Positions 8,245-17,382 of a stretch of DNA of 64,000 nucleotides are shown here, piece after piece. This DNA comes from Flavobacteriales bacterium. Lineage in GTDB: Bacteria > Bacteroidota > Bacteroidia > Flavobacteriales_F > PHOS-HE28. The position numbers and the translations under genes are program-made. Every line of letters begins with the position of its first letter. Positions within the stretch are counted from its first letter, which is position 1. The DNA lies in NCBI GenBank assembly GCA_016705545.1, contig JADIYA010000006.1, positions 372,001 to 436,000 on the forward strand. Reading direction: 5' to 3'. Under the pieces are notes generated by a model. It ran no database searches. It saw only the letters and a program-made list of their open reading frames with translations, and was not told where the DNA came from.

Positions 8245-10397
8245 TCACGGCACCTCCAGTCCCTCTTCCTTCCAGATCGCGCGGCCATCGGTGAGGCGCA
8301 CATACCCGATGCGGCCATCGCGCTCAACCCGCGCAATATCGTTGCGCATGAGCTTCACGTCATCGTAGCGCAGCGCTAGGGCCACCTTTCCATTGGCATG
8401 AAGCAGGCCTGTTCCTTCTGTGCCGGTGGCGAGCCAGAATCCGAAGTCCGTTGCAACCAGGTTGCTGAATCCCGGTGGCACGATCTCCTTGCCCGTGCTG
8501 TCGATCAAACCGAAGAGCGCGCCCTGCCGCACGCGCGCAATGCCGCCCGACATCTCCCCCGCCTGATCATAGCGGTTATCGAAGAGCGCGTTGCCCTTCC
8601 GGTCCGAATAGCCCCACTTGCCCTTCTTGCGCACGGGGATCAAGGCGCCAGTGGCCGGGCCGATATCGGAGAACGCGCACGGCAGCACTCGCTCATTGCG
8701 CGTATTGATCAGGCACCGCTTGCCTGCGCTCTGCACCTCTGCTAGGCTGTTGATGAAATCGCCCCACCCTGCCACATCGTCCGTGGCCTCGTACTCAAGG
8801 GGGATCGCGATGCTGCCCGTTGGCGTGATATAGCCGCATCGTTTCCCTTCAACGATCAAGGCGAGGCCGTCGCGGAAAGGTCCGATGTGATCGTAGCGCA
8901 GCGGGACCAGCACGTCGCCGAAGGGGCTGATGAGGCCTGTCCGGCCATCCTTCCGTGCGCGGCTCACCGCTCCATCGAACCCTTCGATCCAATCGTATTC
9001 TGCAGGCACAACCACACCGCCCTTCACGTCGATGACACCGAAACCATCCTCTCGCTCCACCACGGCCAATCCATTTCGGAAAGTGCCCGCCGAAACGAAG
9101 CTGAACGGGATCACGACCTCTCCGCGCGGGTTGATGAAGCCGTAAGTATCATCGCGCTGCGCGTAAGCCAGCCCGCCGCTGAATTCGCCCACATCCGTGA
9201 AGGTCATGGGCACCACCAGGTCGCCGTTGCGGTCAACAGCGCCCACTCGTCCGTTGCGCTCCACGGTGCTGGTGCCCTCTACCGGATCCGAAACCTCATC
9301 ATACTCGATGGGCACCACCACGCGACCGCTGCGGTTGATGGTGCCGGTCCTTCCGGCGCGGCCAACAAGGGCCTGCGCGCCTGCAAAAGGCTCGGCCCAT
9401 TCCAGATCAGCCTTGATGCGCTCGTTGCCATCATCGTCGACATAGCCCCAGAGGCTGTCTCGGCGGAACGGCAGCAGGAAAAGGCTTGCGGTCTTGTAGT
9501 CGCCCACGAGCTCCTCCACGAATGGATAGTCGGGATACTTCTGGAGGAATCGCGTGATGGCATCGGTGCTGAGGTCGCGCGTGTACTGCTCCAGATGGCG
9601 CGCCAAGCATCGTTCACCCTGCGGTTGCGCGGATTCTCACGGATGAATGCCGCATACTCCTCCATCGTGCGGCCGGGCGTACTAAGGCGGTACACCTCGT
9701 CCTCGGCCTGCTGTACCCATGGGTTTTCCGGATGCTCGCTCAGGAAAGCCTGGAACGAAGCGAGATCCCGGTTTGCCGTGCGCTCCCGGTACACGGCCTC
9801 GTTGTAGCGGCTGCGCGCCTCGTACACCTCGCGTGACTGCGGGTAGCGGTTCAGGTAGTCGAGGTAGGCCTGCGCTGAGTTCGCTTCACGCGCCGCTTGG
9901 AACGCCAGGTGATCGCGCACGGCCGTAGCCTCTCCGACGAAAGGGCTCTGCGTGTAGGTGTTGATGTAGCGCTCATAGGCAGCGATGTCGTTGGCACCCT
10001 TGGCACGCTCCCAGCCGAGGCGGAAGGCATGGGTCTTCTGCTCTTCGATCACCGCATGGCTCACCCCGGCCTTGGCGATGCGCGCCCGCTCCTTATCGGG
10101 CGCCACGGTGAACGCGGCATCGGCGCGCATGATGAAGGCGTAGCACGAATCCTCGTCGTGGAACGGATTGTTGGCGCGCCCGCTGATCACACTAAGGCCG
10201 TACCAGGCTGCCGCAGGGTGGCGCTTGGCCTGCTGACGGAAGAGCTTGCGCGCAAGGAAATAGTCATGCACCTCCAGCGCGTCGAATGCCTTCTTCAGCC
10301 GATTGCCGAAGGGCGATGCCCCAGGCGCCGAGAACACTTGCGCCAACGTGAGCGTTGCCGCCAGTGCGAACGATGAGCGTAAAGGAGGGAACCCCAT
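8245..10397 (-). pseudogene. WG-repeat secreted protein, split by a frameshift
   Basis: Two overlapping minus-strand frames form one protein of about 717 residues. The upstream part (10397 to about 9604) has a signal peptide and helical TPR-like repeats with phrases such as YINTYTQSPFV, YLNRYPQSREVY and FLSEHPENPWV, ending ...RVNDAW. The downstream part (from about 9600 to 8245) resumes HLEQYTRDLS and continues with roughly ten WG repeats (WGYVDDDGNE, YGFINPRGEVVIPFSF, CGYITPTG). The frame changes inside a GCGCGCC run at 9598-9604. Only 2 extra or 1 missing base would restore it, so a sequencing or assembly indel is likely. WG-repeat proteins are extracytoplasmic, function unknown. A TAGCTTTG box lies 6 bases before the ATG. 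Confidence 0.82.
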
Positions 10398-10403
10398 GGC
10401 GGG

Positions 10404-10411
10404 CAAAGCTA
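10404..10411 (-). promoter_or_regulatory. Bacteroidota -7 element TAGCTTTG before the WG-repeat gene
   Basis: An exact TAnnTTTG match on the minus strand, separated by 6 bases from the ATG at 10397. With the usual spacing between this element and the start of transcription, the message would begin at or within a few bases of the start codon. No convincing -33 TTG was identified. Confidence 0.5.
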
Positions 10412-10470
10412 CCCGGGCACTGGGGCCCCATTCCGCACCTTTGTCCGCCGCGATCGACCGGCACGTGTTG

Positions 10471-12753
10471 ATGGAAGCGCGAATACGAAGCATCGAGCGC
10501 TGGCTCACTCCGCGCCATGCGCGTTTCGCCCTTGTCACGCTCGCGCTGCTCTCCTTGGCCTTCGGCCTCGCGCTGCGCGATGTCCGGCTCGACCATGACT
10601 TCGAGCGCTTCTTCCCTACCGACGACCCCGAACTCGACCGCTACCTCAGCTTCCGCGAGCGTTTCGGCGGCGACGATGACTTCCTGCTGATCGGTGCAGC
10701 GCATTCGCCATCGGTCTTCGACAGCGCCTTCCTGGCCCGCTTCGATGCGCTGGCCGATGCGCTCAGCGAAGCGGACCACGTGCGGAAAGTGACCGCCATC
10801 ACGAACTCGGAAGAGCCCCGGCTCACGCCCGTCGGGCTCTTCGCGGTGCCTTGGCTCCGCTGGGAAGCGGATAGCCTCTTGAGAGCCGACAGCGCGCGCG
10901 TGTGGAATGATCCGTTGCTGCGCGAGGCCCATTTCGCGCCCGACGCCGGAGCCATGCTCATGGTGCTGCGCGCTGAGCCCGGCCTGAGCAAGGAGCGCAG
11001 CGATGCACTGTTCCTGGCCGTGCAAAGCGCTGTTGAAGCAAGCGGCTTGGAGAACGTGCGGATGGGCGGCCGCATCCACGGCCAGTACTGGTACATCCAG
11101 AAGATGCAGCGCGAGCTGGTGCTCTTCTTCTCGGTCTCCGTGGCGCTGCTCGCGATCTTCCTGGCGGCAGGCTTCCGCACCTGGTGGGGCGTCGTGGTGC
11201 CCATCACCGTCGTAGGCCTCTCGGTGCTCTGGCAAGTGGGGATCATGACGCTCATGGGCAAACCGCTCACGGTGCTCACCATGCTCTTGCCGACGATCCT
11301 GTTCGTGGTGGGCATGAGCGATGTGGTGCACATCCTGCAGCGTTACATCGAGGCATTGCGCAACGGCCATGTGAAAGCCCGTGCGCTGGCGATCACATAC
11401 TACGAAGTAGGCCTCGCCACCTTTCTCACCTCGCTCACCACGGCCATCGGCTTCGCCACGCTCATGTCCAGCGGGATCCAGCCCATCCGAGAGTTCGGCG
11501 TGTTCACGGGCATCGGCGTTTTCGTGGCCTTCTCTTTGGCCTTCACATTGCTTCCAGCGCTATTGCTCCTGCTGCCCACGCCCGTGCAGGCCGGCGTGCG
11601 CATCGAGGCCAGCACCTGGCATTGGCCGCTGCACCGGCTCTTGCGGTTCGTGCTGAAGCGTCGTGCATGGATCGTGGCGGGCGCGGCCATCCTCTTCGTC
11701 GCGTGCCTGCCTGCCGTCCAGCTCCTGAAGGTCGACAACCACTTGCTCGAGGATTGGCCCGATGATGATCCGCAGAAGCAGGATTACTTCTGGTTCGAGG
11801 AGCGGTTCGGCGGCGTGCGGCCCTTCGAATTGGAAGTAGAGGCCACGAAGGGCGATGCCTGGAACCTTGCCGCCTTGCGCGAGATGGACCGCGCCGAATC
11901 CTACCTGCGAAGCGAATACGGCGTAAGCGCGGTGATGTCGCCATCGGTGGTGATGAAGGCGATGAACAAGGCGGCCAATGGTGGCGATCCCGCATTCTTC
12001 GCCCTGCCCGAGGACGAAGCGGTTGCGCGCCGCTTGGCACGCATGGCCCGGACAGCGCTTGGCCCAGCACTGCTTGCATCGCTAGTGGACAGCACGGGGA
12101 CCCATGCCCGGATCGCGGGCCGGGTGCGCGATGAAGGCGGCCACGTGTTCCGCCAGCGCAATGCCGCGCTCAACCAGTACCTCAGCACGAACAGCTCCGA
12201 GACACGCATGTCGCAAACCGGCATGGCGTTCCTGATCGACCGGAACAATGAGAAACTCAGCAACCAGCTGCTCATGGGATTGAGCATCGCATTCGTCCTG
12301 ATCGCAGCGATCATGGCTTGGGTTTTCCGCGACATGCGCATGACCATCGTGGCGCTCTTGCCGAATGTGCTGCCCCTGCTCATGGTTGCGGCGCTCATGG
12401 CCCTGGCAGGCATCGCCATCAAGGTGAGCACGGCCATCATCTTCACCATCGCCTTCGGCATCGCCGTGGACGACACCATCCACCTGCTGGGCAAGCTGCG
12501 GATTGAGCTGCGCAAGGGGAAATCGTTGCCCTTGGCCATGAAGCGCGCCTTCCTTTCCTCCGGCAAGGCCGTGCTCATCACCAGCATCATGCTGTGCTCA
12601 GGCTTCGTCTCGCTGGTGTTCAGCAGCTTCGCCAGCGTTTACTACATGGGCCTGCTGGTAAGCAGCACGCTTGCCTTCGCATTGGCTGCGGACCTGCTGC
12701 TGTTGCCGGTTCTTGTCCTCGCCCTGATCCGCACCCGCAAGGACCCAGCCTGA
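10471..12753 (+). CDS. RND/MMPL-family exporter (hydrophobe/amphiphile efflux type)
   Basis: A 760-residue inner-membrane protein with the duplicated RND layout: membrane segment 1 (about residues 15-35), a large periplasmic loop containing FRERFGGDDDF, a five-helix bundle (FFSVSVALLAIFLAAG through FTLLPALLLLLP), a second single helix near 415, a second loop containing FWFEERFGG, and a second bundle (IAFVLIAAIMAWVF to the C-terminus). The matching FRERFGG/FEERFGG segments show the internal duplication. Such proteins use the proton gradient to move lipids or hydrophobic compounds; the length and absence of an adaptor or TolC gene nearby suit the HAE-3/hopanoid-exporter-like branch. ATG 10471 fits the first helix; the start is divergent from the WG gene. 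Confidence 0.9.
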   Translation: MEARIRSIERWLTPRHARFALVTLALLSLAFGLALRDVRLDHDFERFFPTDDPELDRYLSFRERFGGDDDFLLIGAAHSPSVFDSAFLARFDALADALSEADHVRKVTAITNSEEPRLTPVGLFAVPWLRWEADSLLRADSARVWNDPLLREAHFAPDAGAMLMVLRAEPGLSKERSDALFLAVQSAVEASGLENVRMGGRIHGQYWYIQKMQRELVLFFSVSVALLAIFLAAGFRTWWGVVVPITVVGLSVLWQVGIMTLMGKPLTVLTMLLPTILFVVGMSDVVHILQRYIEALRNGHVKARALAITYYEVGLATFLTSLTTAIGFATLMSSGIQPIREFGVFTGIGVFVAFSLAFTLLPALLLLLPTPVQAGVRIEASTWHWPLHRLLRFVLKRRAWIVAGAAILFVACLPAVQLLKVDNHLLEDWPDDDPQKQDYFWFEERFGGVRPFELEVEATKGDAWNLAALREMDRAESYLRSEYGVSAVMSPSVVMKAMNKAANGGDPAFFALPEDEAVARRLARMARTALGPALLASLVDSTGTHARIAGRVRDEGGHVFRQRNAALNQYLSTNSSETRMSQTGMAFLIDRNNEKLSNQLLMGLSIAFVLIAAIMAWVFRDMRMTIVALLPNVLPLLMVAALMALAGIAIKVSTAIIFTIAFGIAVDDTIHLLGKLRIELRKGKSLPLAMKRAFLSSGKAVLITSIMLCSGFVSLVFSSFASVYYMGLLVSSTLAFALAADLLLLPVLVLALIRTRKDPA

Positions 12754-12756
12754 AAA

Positions 12757-12785
12757 GGGAAAGCCGCTCGGCGGAGCGGCTTCCC
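12757..12785. terminator. GC-rich hairpin between convergent genes
   Basis: GGGAAAGCCGCTC (12757-12769) pairs with GAGCGGCTTCCC (12774-12785), 12 pairs with one bulged A and a 4-base loop. There is no clear U-tract on the plus strand. It starts 4 bases after the exporter stop and lies before the stop of the convergent gene, so it may act on both transcripts. Confidence 0.6.
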
Positions 12786-12811
12786 ATGCCATTCGGCTCA
12801 GTACGTGAAGT

Positions 12812-13531
12812 TCATAGGCTATCCCAGAGGCCCTTGAAGTCCGGCTGATCCATGAAGTGGTCCTTCCCGAGCGCAGCATACTGCTTGGCGCGGTCACGTT
12901 GGCCCTTGCTCACCAGGTAATCTGCGTAGCGGATCAGGGCGTTCTTCAATTGCGTCTTCTGATCACGGGGCAGGGTGCCCACATCGCCAGCAGCGGCCAG
13001 CACCTTGTCGAATTCCTTCACGCTGAGGTCACCTTCCTTGTTCAGATTGCTCTTGTACTGGCACATGGCCAGCAACAGCCACGGGCCAGGGTTCTCGGGG
13101 TAGTACCCGACCATGCCATCGAAGATCTGCTTCGCCTTGCTCACGCCCTTGGGGTCATCGAGCAAGTTCTCACCGGCCGTGAAGGACACCGTGTTGAGCT
13201 CTGCCCAGAAATCCTCGTAGTTGCCGAAGAACTCCTTGTCCTTGTCCTTCTTGCGGTACTTCTCCGCCCACTTGATCGCATCGCGCGAGGCCTTGGGATA
13301 ATCGGCATTGTACTTCTCCTGCTTGCTCATCTCGAAGAGGCACATGCTCACGTATAAGAAAGGGAGCGCATCCTTCTTGGTATCGTCTCCTTGCGTGTAG
13401 CCCTCGGCCTTGTAGATGCACTTCTCGTATTTCTCATCCACAAAGAGCACGAGCAGGTCCTCGTAAACGTGCTTCTGGGCTTGTGCGGAAAAGGCCAGTG
13501 CGAAGGCCGTGAGGGTCAAGAGCTTCTTCAT
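12812..13531 (-). CDS. Secreted helical-repeat protein, unknown function
   Basis: A 239-residue protein with a signal peptide (MKKLLTLTAFALAFSAQAQ). The mature part is Lys-rich and predicted mainly helical; the segments DLLVLFVDEKYEKCIYKAEGY, the run around PENPGPWLLLAMCQYKS and NALIRYADYLVSKGQRDRAKQYAALGK look like degenerate TPR units. No catalytic motif is present. ATG at 13531 is chosen over a start 4 codons upstream because it begins the signal sequence. It is convergent with the exporter. Many Bacteroidota carry such periplasmic TPR proteins as scaffolds; a specific role cannot be given. Confidence 0.75.
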   Translation of the reverse strand: MKKLLTLTAFALAFSAQAQKHVYEDLLVLFVDEKYEKCIYKAEGYTQGDDTKKDALPFLYVSMCLFEMSKQEKYNADYPKASRDAIKWAEKYRKKDKDKEFFGNYEDFWAELNTVSFTAGENLLDDPKGVSKAKQIFDGMVGYYPENPGPWLLLAMCQYKSNLNKEGDLSVKEFDKVLAAAGDVGTLPRDQKTQLKNALIRYADYLVSKGQRDRAKQYAALGKDHFMDQPDFKGLWDSL

Positions 13532-13620
13532 GGTGCTGTGCATGGCGCCCGCTTGGCAACCGATGTGCCGAAGGTAGCGCGATGCGCCGAAAGTGGCCTG
13601 CTTAGCGCTTCATTTGCCCC

Positions 13621-14319
13621 GTGCGCATCGATATCATCACCGTGCTGCCCGACCTGCTCACCAGCTGGTTCGGCGAGAGCATCCTTGACCGGGCCCGGAA
13701 GAAAGGGGTCGTTGACGTGCAGGTGCATGACCTGCGCACATGGACCCTGGACAAGCACCGCCGGGTGGATGACTATCCCTTCGGGGGCGGCGCCGGGATG
13801 GTGATGCAAGTTGAGCCCATTGACAGGGCCATTGCGGCCTTGAAGACGGAGCGCGTATACGATGAGGTGATCTACATGAGTCCGGACGGCCAGCTGCTCG
13901 ACCAGCCCTTAGCGAACCACTTGAGCACCAAGGGCAATCTGATCCTGCTCTGCGGACATTACAAGGGGGTTGATGAACGCGTGCGGCAGCATTTGGTCAC
14001 GCGGGAGGTGAGCATCGGCGACTATGTGCTCACCGGCGGGGAATTGGCTGCGGCCGTGCTCTGCGATGCCGTGATCCGCCTGCTCCCCGGGGTGATCGGT
14101 GACGAGACCTCGGCCCTGAGCGACAGCTTCCAGGATGGCCTGGTGGCTCCGCCCGCCTACACGCGTCCAGCGGAGTACAAGGGATGGCAGGTGCCCGATG
14201 TGCTCCTCAGCGGCCACGAGGCCCGCATTGATGAATGGCGGCATGCCCAAGCCCTGGAGCGCACCCGCCAGCGCAGGCCGGGTCTCCTGCCGCCAGAAGG
14301 CGATGGCCCAGTGGGTTAA
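13621..14319 (+). CDS. trmD: tRNA (guanine37-N1)-methyltransferase TrmD
   Basis: A 232-residue TrmD. It methylates N1 of G37 in tRNAs reading CNN/GGG-type codons using SAM, preventing +1 frameshifting. Seen are GGGAGMVM (55-62), LCGHYKGVDERV (about 113-124) and SIGDYVLTGGELA (about 137-149) forming the trefoil-knot SAM site, and the C-terminal RPAEYKGWQVPDVLLSGHEARI. The GTG start is supported by a TTCATTTG box ending 4 bases before it. rplS follows about 95 bases later on the same strand, the conserved trmD-rplS order of bacteria. Length and motifs are normal. Confidence 0.97.
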   Translation: MRIDIITVLPDLLTSWFGESILDRARKKGVVDVQVHDLRTWTLDKHRRVDDYPFGGGAGMVMQVEPIDRAIAALKTERVYDEVIYMSPDGQLLDQPLANHLSTKGNLILLCGHYKGVDERVRQHLVTREVSIGDYVLTGGELAAAVLCDAVIRLLPGVIGDETSALSDSFQDGLVAPPAYTRPAEYKGWQVPDVLLSGHEARIDEWRHAQALERTRQRRPGLLPPEGDGPVG

Positions 14320-14414
14320 CGTGCCGGAAAGATCCTTACTATTGCGGCCCAATTCCGGGACCGTATGCCCCTGCATCGCATGGGCCGCTGGGCAACCCGC
14401 TAACACCCAAGGTC

Positions 14415-14783
14415 ATGGACCGCATCAAGCAACTCGAGAAAGAGATCGCCCCACTGAAGGAAATGCCTGCATTCAAGGCTGGCGACACGGTCACCATCCA
14501 CTACAAGATCGTGGAAGGCAACAAGGAGCGCATCCAGCAATTCCAAGGCGTGGTGATCCAGCGCAAGGGCAGCGGCAGCACCGCCACCTTCACCGTGCGC
14601 AAGATCAGCAACAACGTGGGCGTGGAGCGCATCTTCCCGGTGGCCTCCCCCTTCATCGACAAGATTGACGTGAACAAGCGCGGCGATGTGCGGCGCGCCC
14701 GCATCTTCTACCTGCGTGAGCGTCGCGGCAAGAGCGCCCGCATCACCGAGAAGCGCCAGGCCCTCGCCGATCAGAAGAGTTAG
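14415..14783 (+). CDS. rplS: 50S ribosomal protein L19
   Basis: A 122-residue L19, a protein of the 50S subunit at the interface with the 30S subunit. Typical segments are FKAGDTVTIHYKIVEGNKER, QQFQGVVIQRKG, FTVRKISNNVGVERIFP and GDVRRARIFYLRERRGKSAR. The ATG at 14415 is chosen since it gives the family length; the frame is open upstream into trmD. The gene is followed by a strong intrinsic terminator. Co-expressed with trmD as in most bacteria. Confidence 0.97.
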   Translation: MDRIKQLEKEIAPLKEMPAFKAGDTVTIHYKIVEGNKERIQQFQGVVIQRKGSGSTATFTVRKISNNVGVERIFPVASPFIDKIDVNKRGDVRRARIFYLRERRGKSARITEKRQALADQKS

Positions 14784-14805
14784 GGCGATACGCCTTTTGA
14801 ACAGG

Positions 14806-14837
14806 GGACCGTCGAGCCTTCGCTCGACGGTCCTCTT
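14806..14837 (+). terminator. Intrinsic terminator after rplS
   Basis: A perfect 12-bp stem, GGACCGTCGAGC (14806-14817) with GCTCGACGGTCC (14822-14833), closed by a CTTC tetraloop and followed by TCTTCGTT. It ends the trmD-rplS unit. Confidence 0.85.
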
Positions 14838-14874
14838 CGTTCAGGCCCTGCCCTCCCCGCCTACCTTGCCCGCC

Positions 14875-15847
14875 GTGAAGCGATTCCTGGTGATCCAGAC
14901 CGCCTTCCTGGGCGATGCCGTGCTGGCCACAGCACTGCTGGAGAAGCTCATCGCCTTCTACCCCGATGCCGCGGTTGACCTGGTGGTGCGCAAGGGCAAC
15001 GAGGGATTGTTCATCGGGCATCCGTTCCTGAACAGGCTCCATGTCTGGAATAAGGGCAAGGGCAAGACACGCGACCTCTTCCGCCTCATAGCCAACCTGC
15101 GCGAGACCGAATACGATCACATCATCAACTGCCAGCGGTTCCTCAGCACCGGACTGATGACGGCTCTGGCCCGAGGGAAAGAAAAGGTCGGCTACGACAA
15201 GAACCCGCTCAGTTTCCTGTTCACACGCAAGGTGAAGCATGTGATCGGTGATGGCCGCCACGAGGTGGACCGGTTGAATGCGCTGATCGAGCACCTGACT
15301 GATAACACGAGGCCCTTGCCCGGCCTTGTATCCAACACCCGAGGCACGATGCCCCGCGCAGCCATTCACTGTAAGCACCTACGACTGCATCGCTCCGGCA
15401 TCGGTCTGGTTCACCAAGCAATGGCCGGAACAGAAATGGATTGAGCTGATCAAGGCATTGCCTGGGGAGCAGCGCGTGCTGCTGATCGGCGCACCTGGCG
15501 ATATTGCGCTTTGCGAGCGCATTGCGAAAGCCGCGGGCCGTGGCGAGGTATTGGCGGGTAAACTCTCGTTGCTCGGAACCGCCGCGCTGATGCAAGGCGC
15601 CACCATGAACTATGTGAATGACAGCGCGCCCTTGCACATCGCCAGCGCCATGAACGCCCCGGTGACGGCCATCTTCTGCAGCACCGTGCCCGCTTTCGGA
15701 TTCGGTCCGCTGCACGAGAACGGACGCGTGTTGGAGACCAGCGTAAAACTCGATTGCCGTCCGTGCGGATTGCACGGGCACCGGGCCTGCCCGAAGGGGC
15801 ACTTCAATTGCGCGATGGGGATTGATCCAAAGGCAGCCGTCATCTAA
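14875..15847 (+). pseudogene. Glycosyltransferase family 9 (heptosyltransferase-like), split by a frameshift
   Basis: Two plus-strand frames together make a GT9 protein of about 320 residues. The first (from GTG 14875) gives VKRFLVIQTAFLGDAVLATALLEKL..., the classical N-terminal heptosyltransferase motif, and continues to ...NTRPLPGL. The second resumes YPTPEARCP at about 15329 and carries the C-terminal nucleotide-sugar domain (VLLIGAPGDIALCERI, NYVNDSAPLHIASAMNAPVTAIF, CRPCGLHGHRACPKGHFNC). One inserted base around 15321-15330 explains the shift. GT9 enzymes add heptose or related sugars to LPS core at the cytosolic face of the inner membrane. Both halves are well conserved, so the gene is probably intact in the organism. 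Confidence 0.88.
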
Positions 15848-15884
15848 TTGTCTCATTGTCTGATCTTCTGATCACTTTCGCCCC

Positions 15885-16664
15885 ATGACCTACGAGATGC
15901 TGCTCTTCACCGTGGCCGATGGCGTGGCCACGCTCTCGCTCAACCGGCCGGATAAGCTCAACAGCTTCAACCGGCAGATGTCGATTGAAGTGATTGATGC
16001 GCTGGACCGATGTGCCAGCGATGCAGCGATACGCGCGGTGCTGCTCACCGGCGTAGGCCGCGCCTTCTGTGCTGGCCAGGACCTGGCCGAGGCCATTGCG
16101 CCCGGAACCAAGATCGAGGACATCCTCACCACGCAGTACAATCCCATCGTGCGCCGCATCCGTGCGCTGAAGAAGCCTGTAGTGGCTGCCGTGAACGGCG
16201 TTGCGGCTGGTGCCGGCGCCAACATCGCCTACGCCTGCGACCTGACACTGGCGGCCGAGAGCGCCAACTTCATCCAGAGCTTCATCAACATCGGCCTCAT
16301 CCCCGACAGCGGTGGCACCTTCACACTGCCAAGGCTCGTGGGCATGCAGCGCGCCTTCGGGCAGATGATCCTCGCACCCAAGGTGAGCGCTAAGGAAGCC
16401 GAGGCGCAGGGCATGATCTGGAAAGCCGTGCCCGATGCAGAGCTCTTGAATGAGGCAACGGCGCTTGCCAATAAGCTCGCCGCCATGCCCACCAAGGCCA
16501 TCGCCCTCACCAAGGAAGCGCTGAATCGCGCGCAGGGCAGCACGCTCGAGGTCCAGCTCGATGTGGAGAACGAACTGCAGACCATCGCCGGCGCGAGCCA
16601 CGACTACAACGAAGGGGTGCAAGCCTTCTTGGAGAAGCGGAAACCGGTCTATTCGGGCGATTAG
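15885..16664 (+). CDS. Enoyl-CoA hydratase/isomerase, PaaG-like
   Basis: A 259-residue crotonase-fold enzyme. The CoA-binding/oxyanion segments AFCAGQDLAE (about 63-72) and NGVAAGAGANIAYACDL (about 105-121) are present, and an Asp in IPDSGGTF replaces the second hydratase Glu, as in PaaG (1,2-epoxyphenylacetyl-CoA isomerase) and other isomerases. It would act in phenylacetate breakdown or beta-oxidation. The start ATG follows CACTTTCGCCCC directly. A PaaH-type dehydrogenase lies 0.7 kb downstream on the same strand, separated by an opposite-strand gene. The rest of the paa cluster is not in the window, so a general enoyl-CoA isomerase role remains possible. Confidence 0.88.
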   Translation: MTYEMLLFTVADGVATLSLNRPDKLNSFNRQMSIEVIDALDRCASDAAIRAVLLTGVGRAFCAGQDLAEAIAPGTKIEDILTTQYNPIVRRIRALKKPVVAAVNGVAAGAGANIAYACDLTLAAESANFIQSFINIGLIPDSGGTFTLPRLVGMQRAFGQMILAPKVSAKEAEAQGMIWKAVPDAELLNEATALANKLAAMPTKAIALTKEALNRAQGSTLEVQLDVENELQTIAGASHDYNEGVQAFLEKRKPVYSGD

Positions 16665-16667
16665 GCC

Positions 16668-17291
16668 TTACACCATGTGCAACATGGTGTACAAGGTCCG
16701 CTCCGAATGGTCACACAGAGGAATGAACTCCTGATAGGCCTCCTTCATGGTCTCGTTCGTGAGCCAGTAGTGCTGGTGAGGACCGTACTCCAGCATGCTC
16801 CGGTAACTCATGTCGATGAAGAGCATGTAGCTGGGCCCGGTGATGTCGGTGAACAGACGCATGGGATAATGCCCGCTCTTGTTGGATTCAAGGATCCGCT
16901 TCCAGATGGCACACGCGGGACGAGCTTGTCCGAATCTCAGGTGGAAGCTCATCTGTTCCACGATATGACCCGGCTCAACAGCTGGTCCTGTCTGCTGCTC
17001 AACATGGTATAACTGACTGGTGGCGGACTCGCAAAGCGCCGCGAACCGCGGATATAATTCGCGGATCCGTTCATGGGTCATCCACACGTGGGTTGTCTGG
17101 CCCAGATCAGTAAAGCCGCGCAAATGCACATCGCCCACAAGCGTATAGTTCGTTCCGCTCAGGTCGCTCATGAGCCGCATCGGGCGTGCATTCGGATTGT
17201 CCCGAGCAGTATCCATAATCTCTTTCCACAAGGCAATGGCTGGTGTGGCCTGCCCGAATTTCAGGCGAAACGTTGTTCTGGAAATGATCAT
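16668..17291 (-). CDS. Tandem-duplicated NIPSNAP-like ferredoxin-fold protein, unknown function
   Basis: A 207-residue protein made of two similar halves of about 100 residues: first FRLKFGQATPAIALWKEIM ... PMRLMSDLSGTNYTLVGDVHLRGFTDLG, second FHLRFGQARPACAIWKRIL ... PMRLFTDITGPSYMLFIDMSYRSMLEYG. The pattern (beta strand, FGQA turn, helix, two strands, helix with SATSQLYHVEQ or SERTLYTMLHMV at the end) suits a dimeric alpha/beta-barrel (NIPSNAP/ABM-like) fold, with the duplication supplying an intramolecular dimer. The coding sequence looks visibly less GC-rich than its neighbours. It stops 3 bases after the paaG-like gene ends and interrupts the paaG/paaH pair. No catalytic residue is evident; function unknown. 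Confidence 0.75.
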   Translation of the reverse strand: MIISRTTFRLKFGQATPAIALWKEIMDTARDNPNARPMRLMSDLSGTNYTLVGDVHLRGFTDLGQTTHVWMTHERIRELYPRFAALCESATSQLYHVEQQTGPAVEPGHIVEQMSFHLRFGQARPACAIWKRILESNKSGHYPMRLFTDITGPSYMLFIDMSYRSMLEYGPHQHYWLTNETMKEAYQEFIPLCDHSERTLYTMLHMV

Positions 17292-17382
17292 GGCGACACG
17301 GGGATTGGATGCCGAAAATATAATACCACGCGAAATGATCGGCCTGCCGGCTGAACCATCGGTGCAACCGATCTTCGTCACC

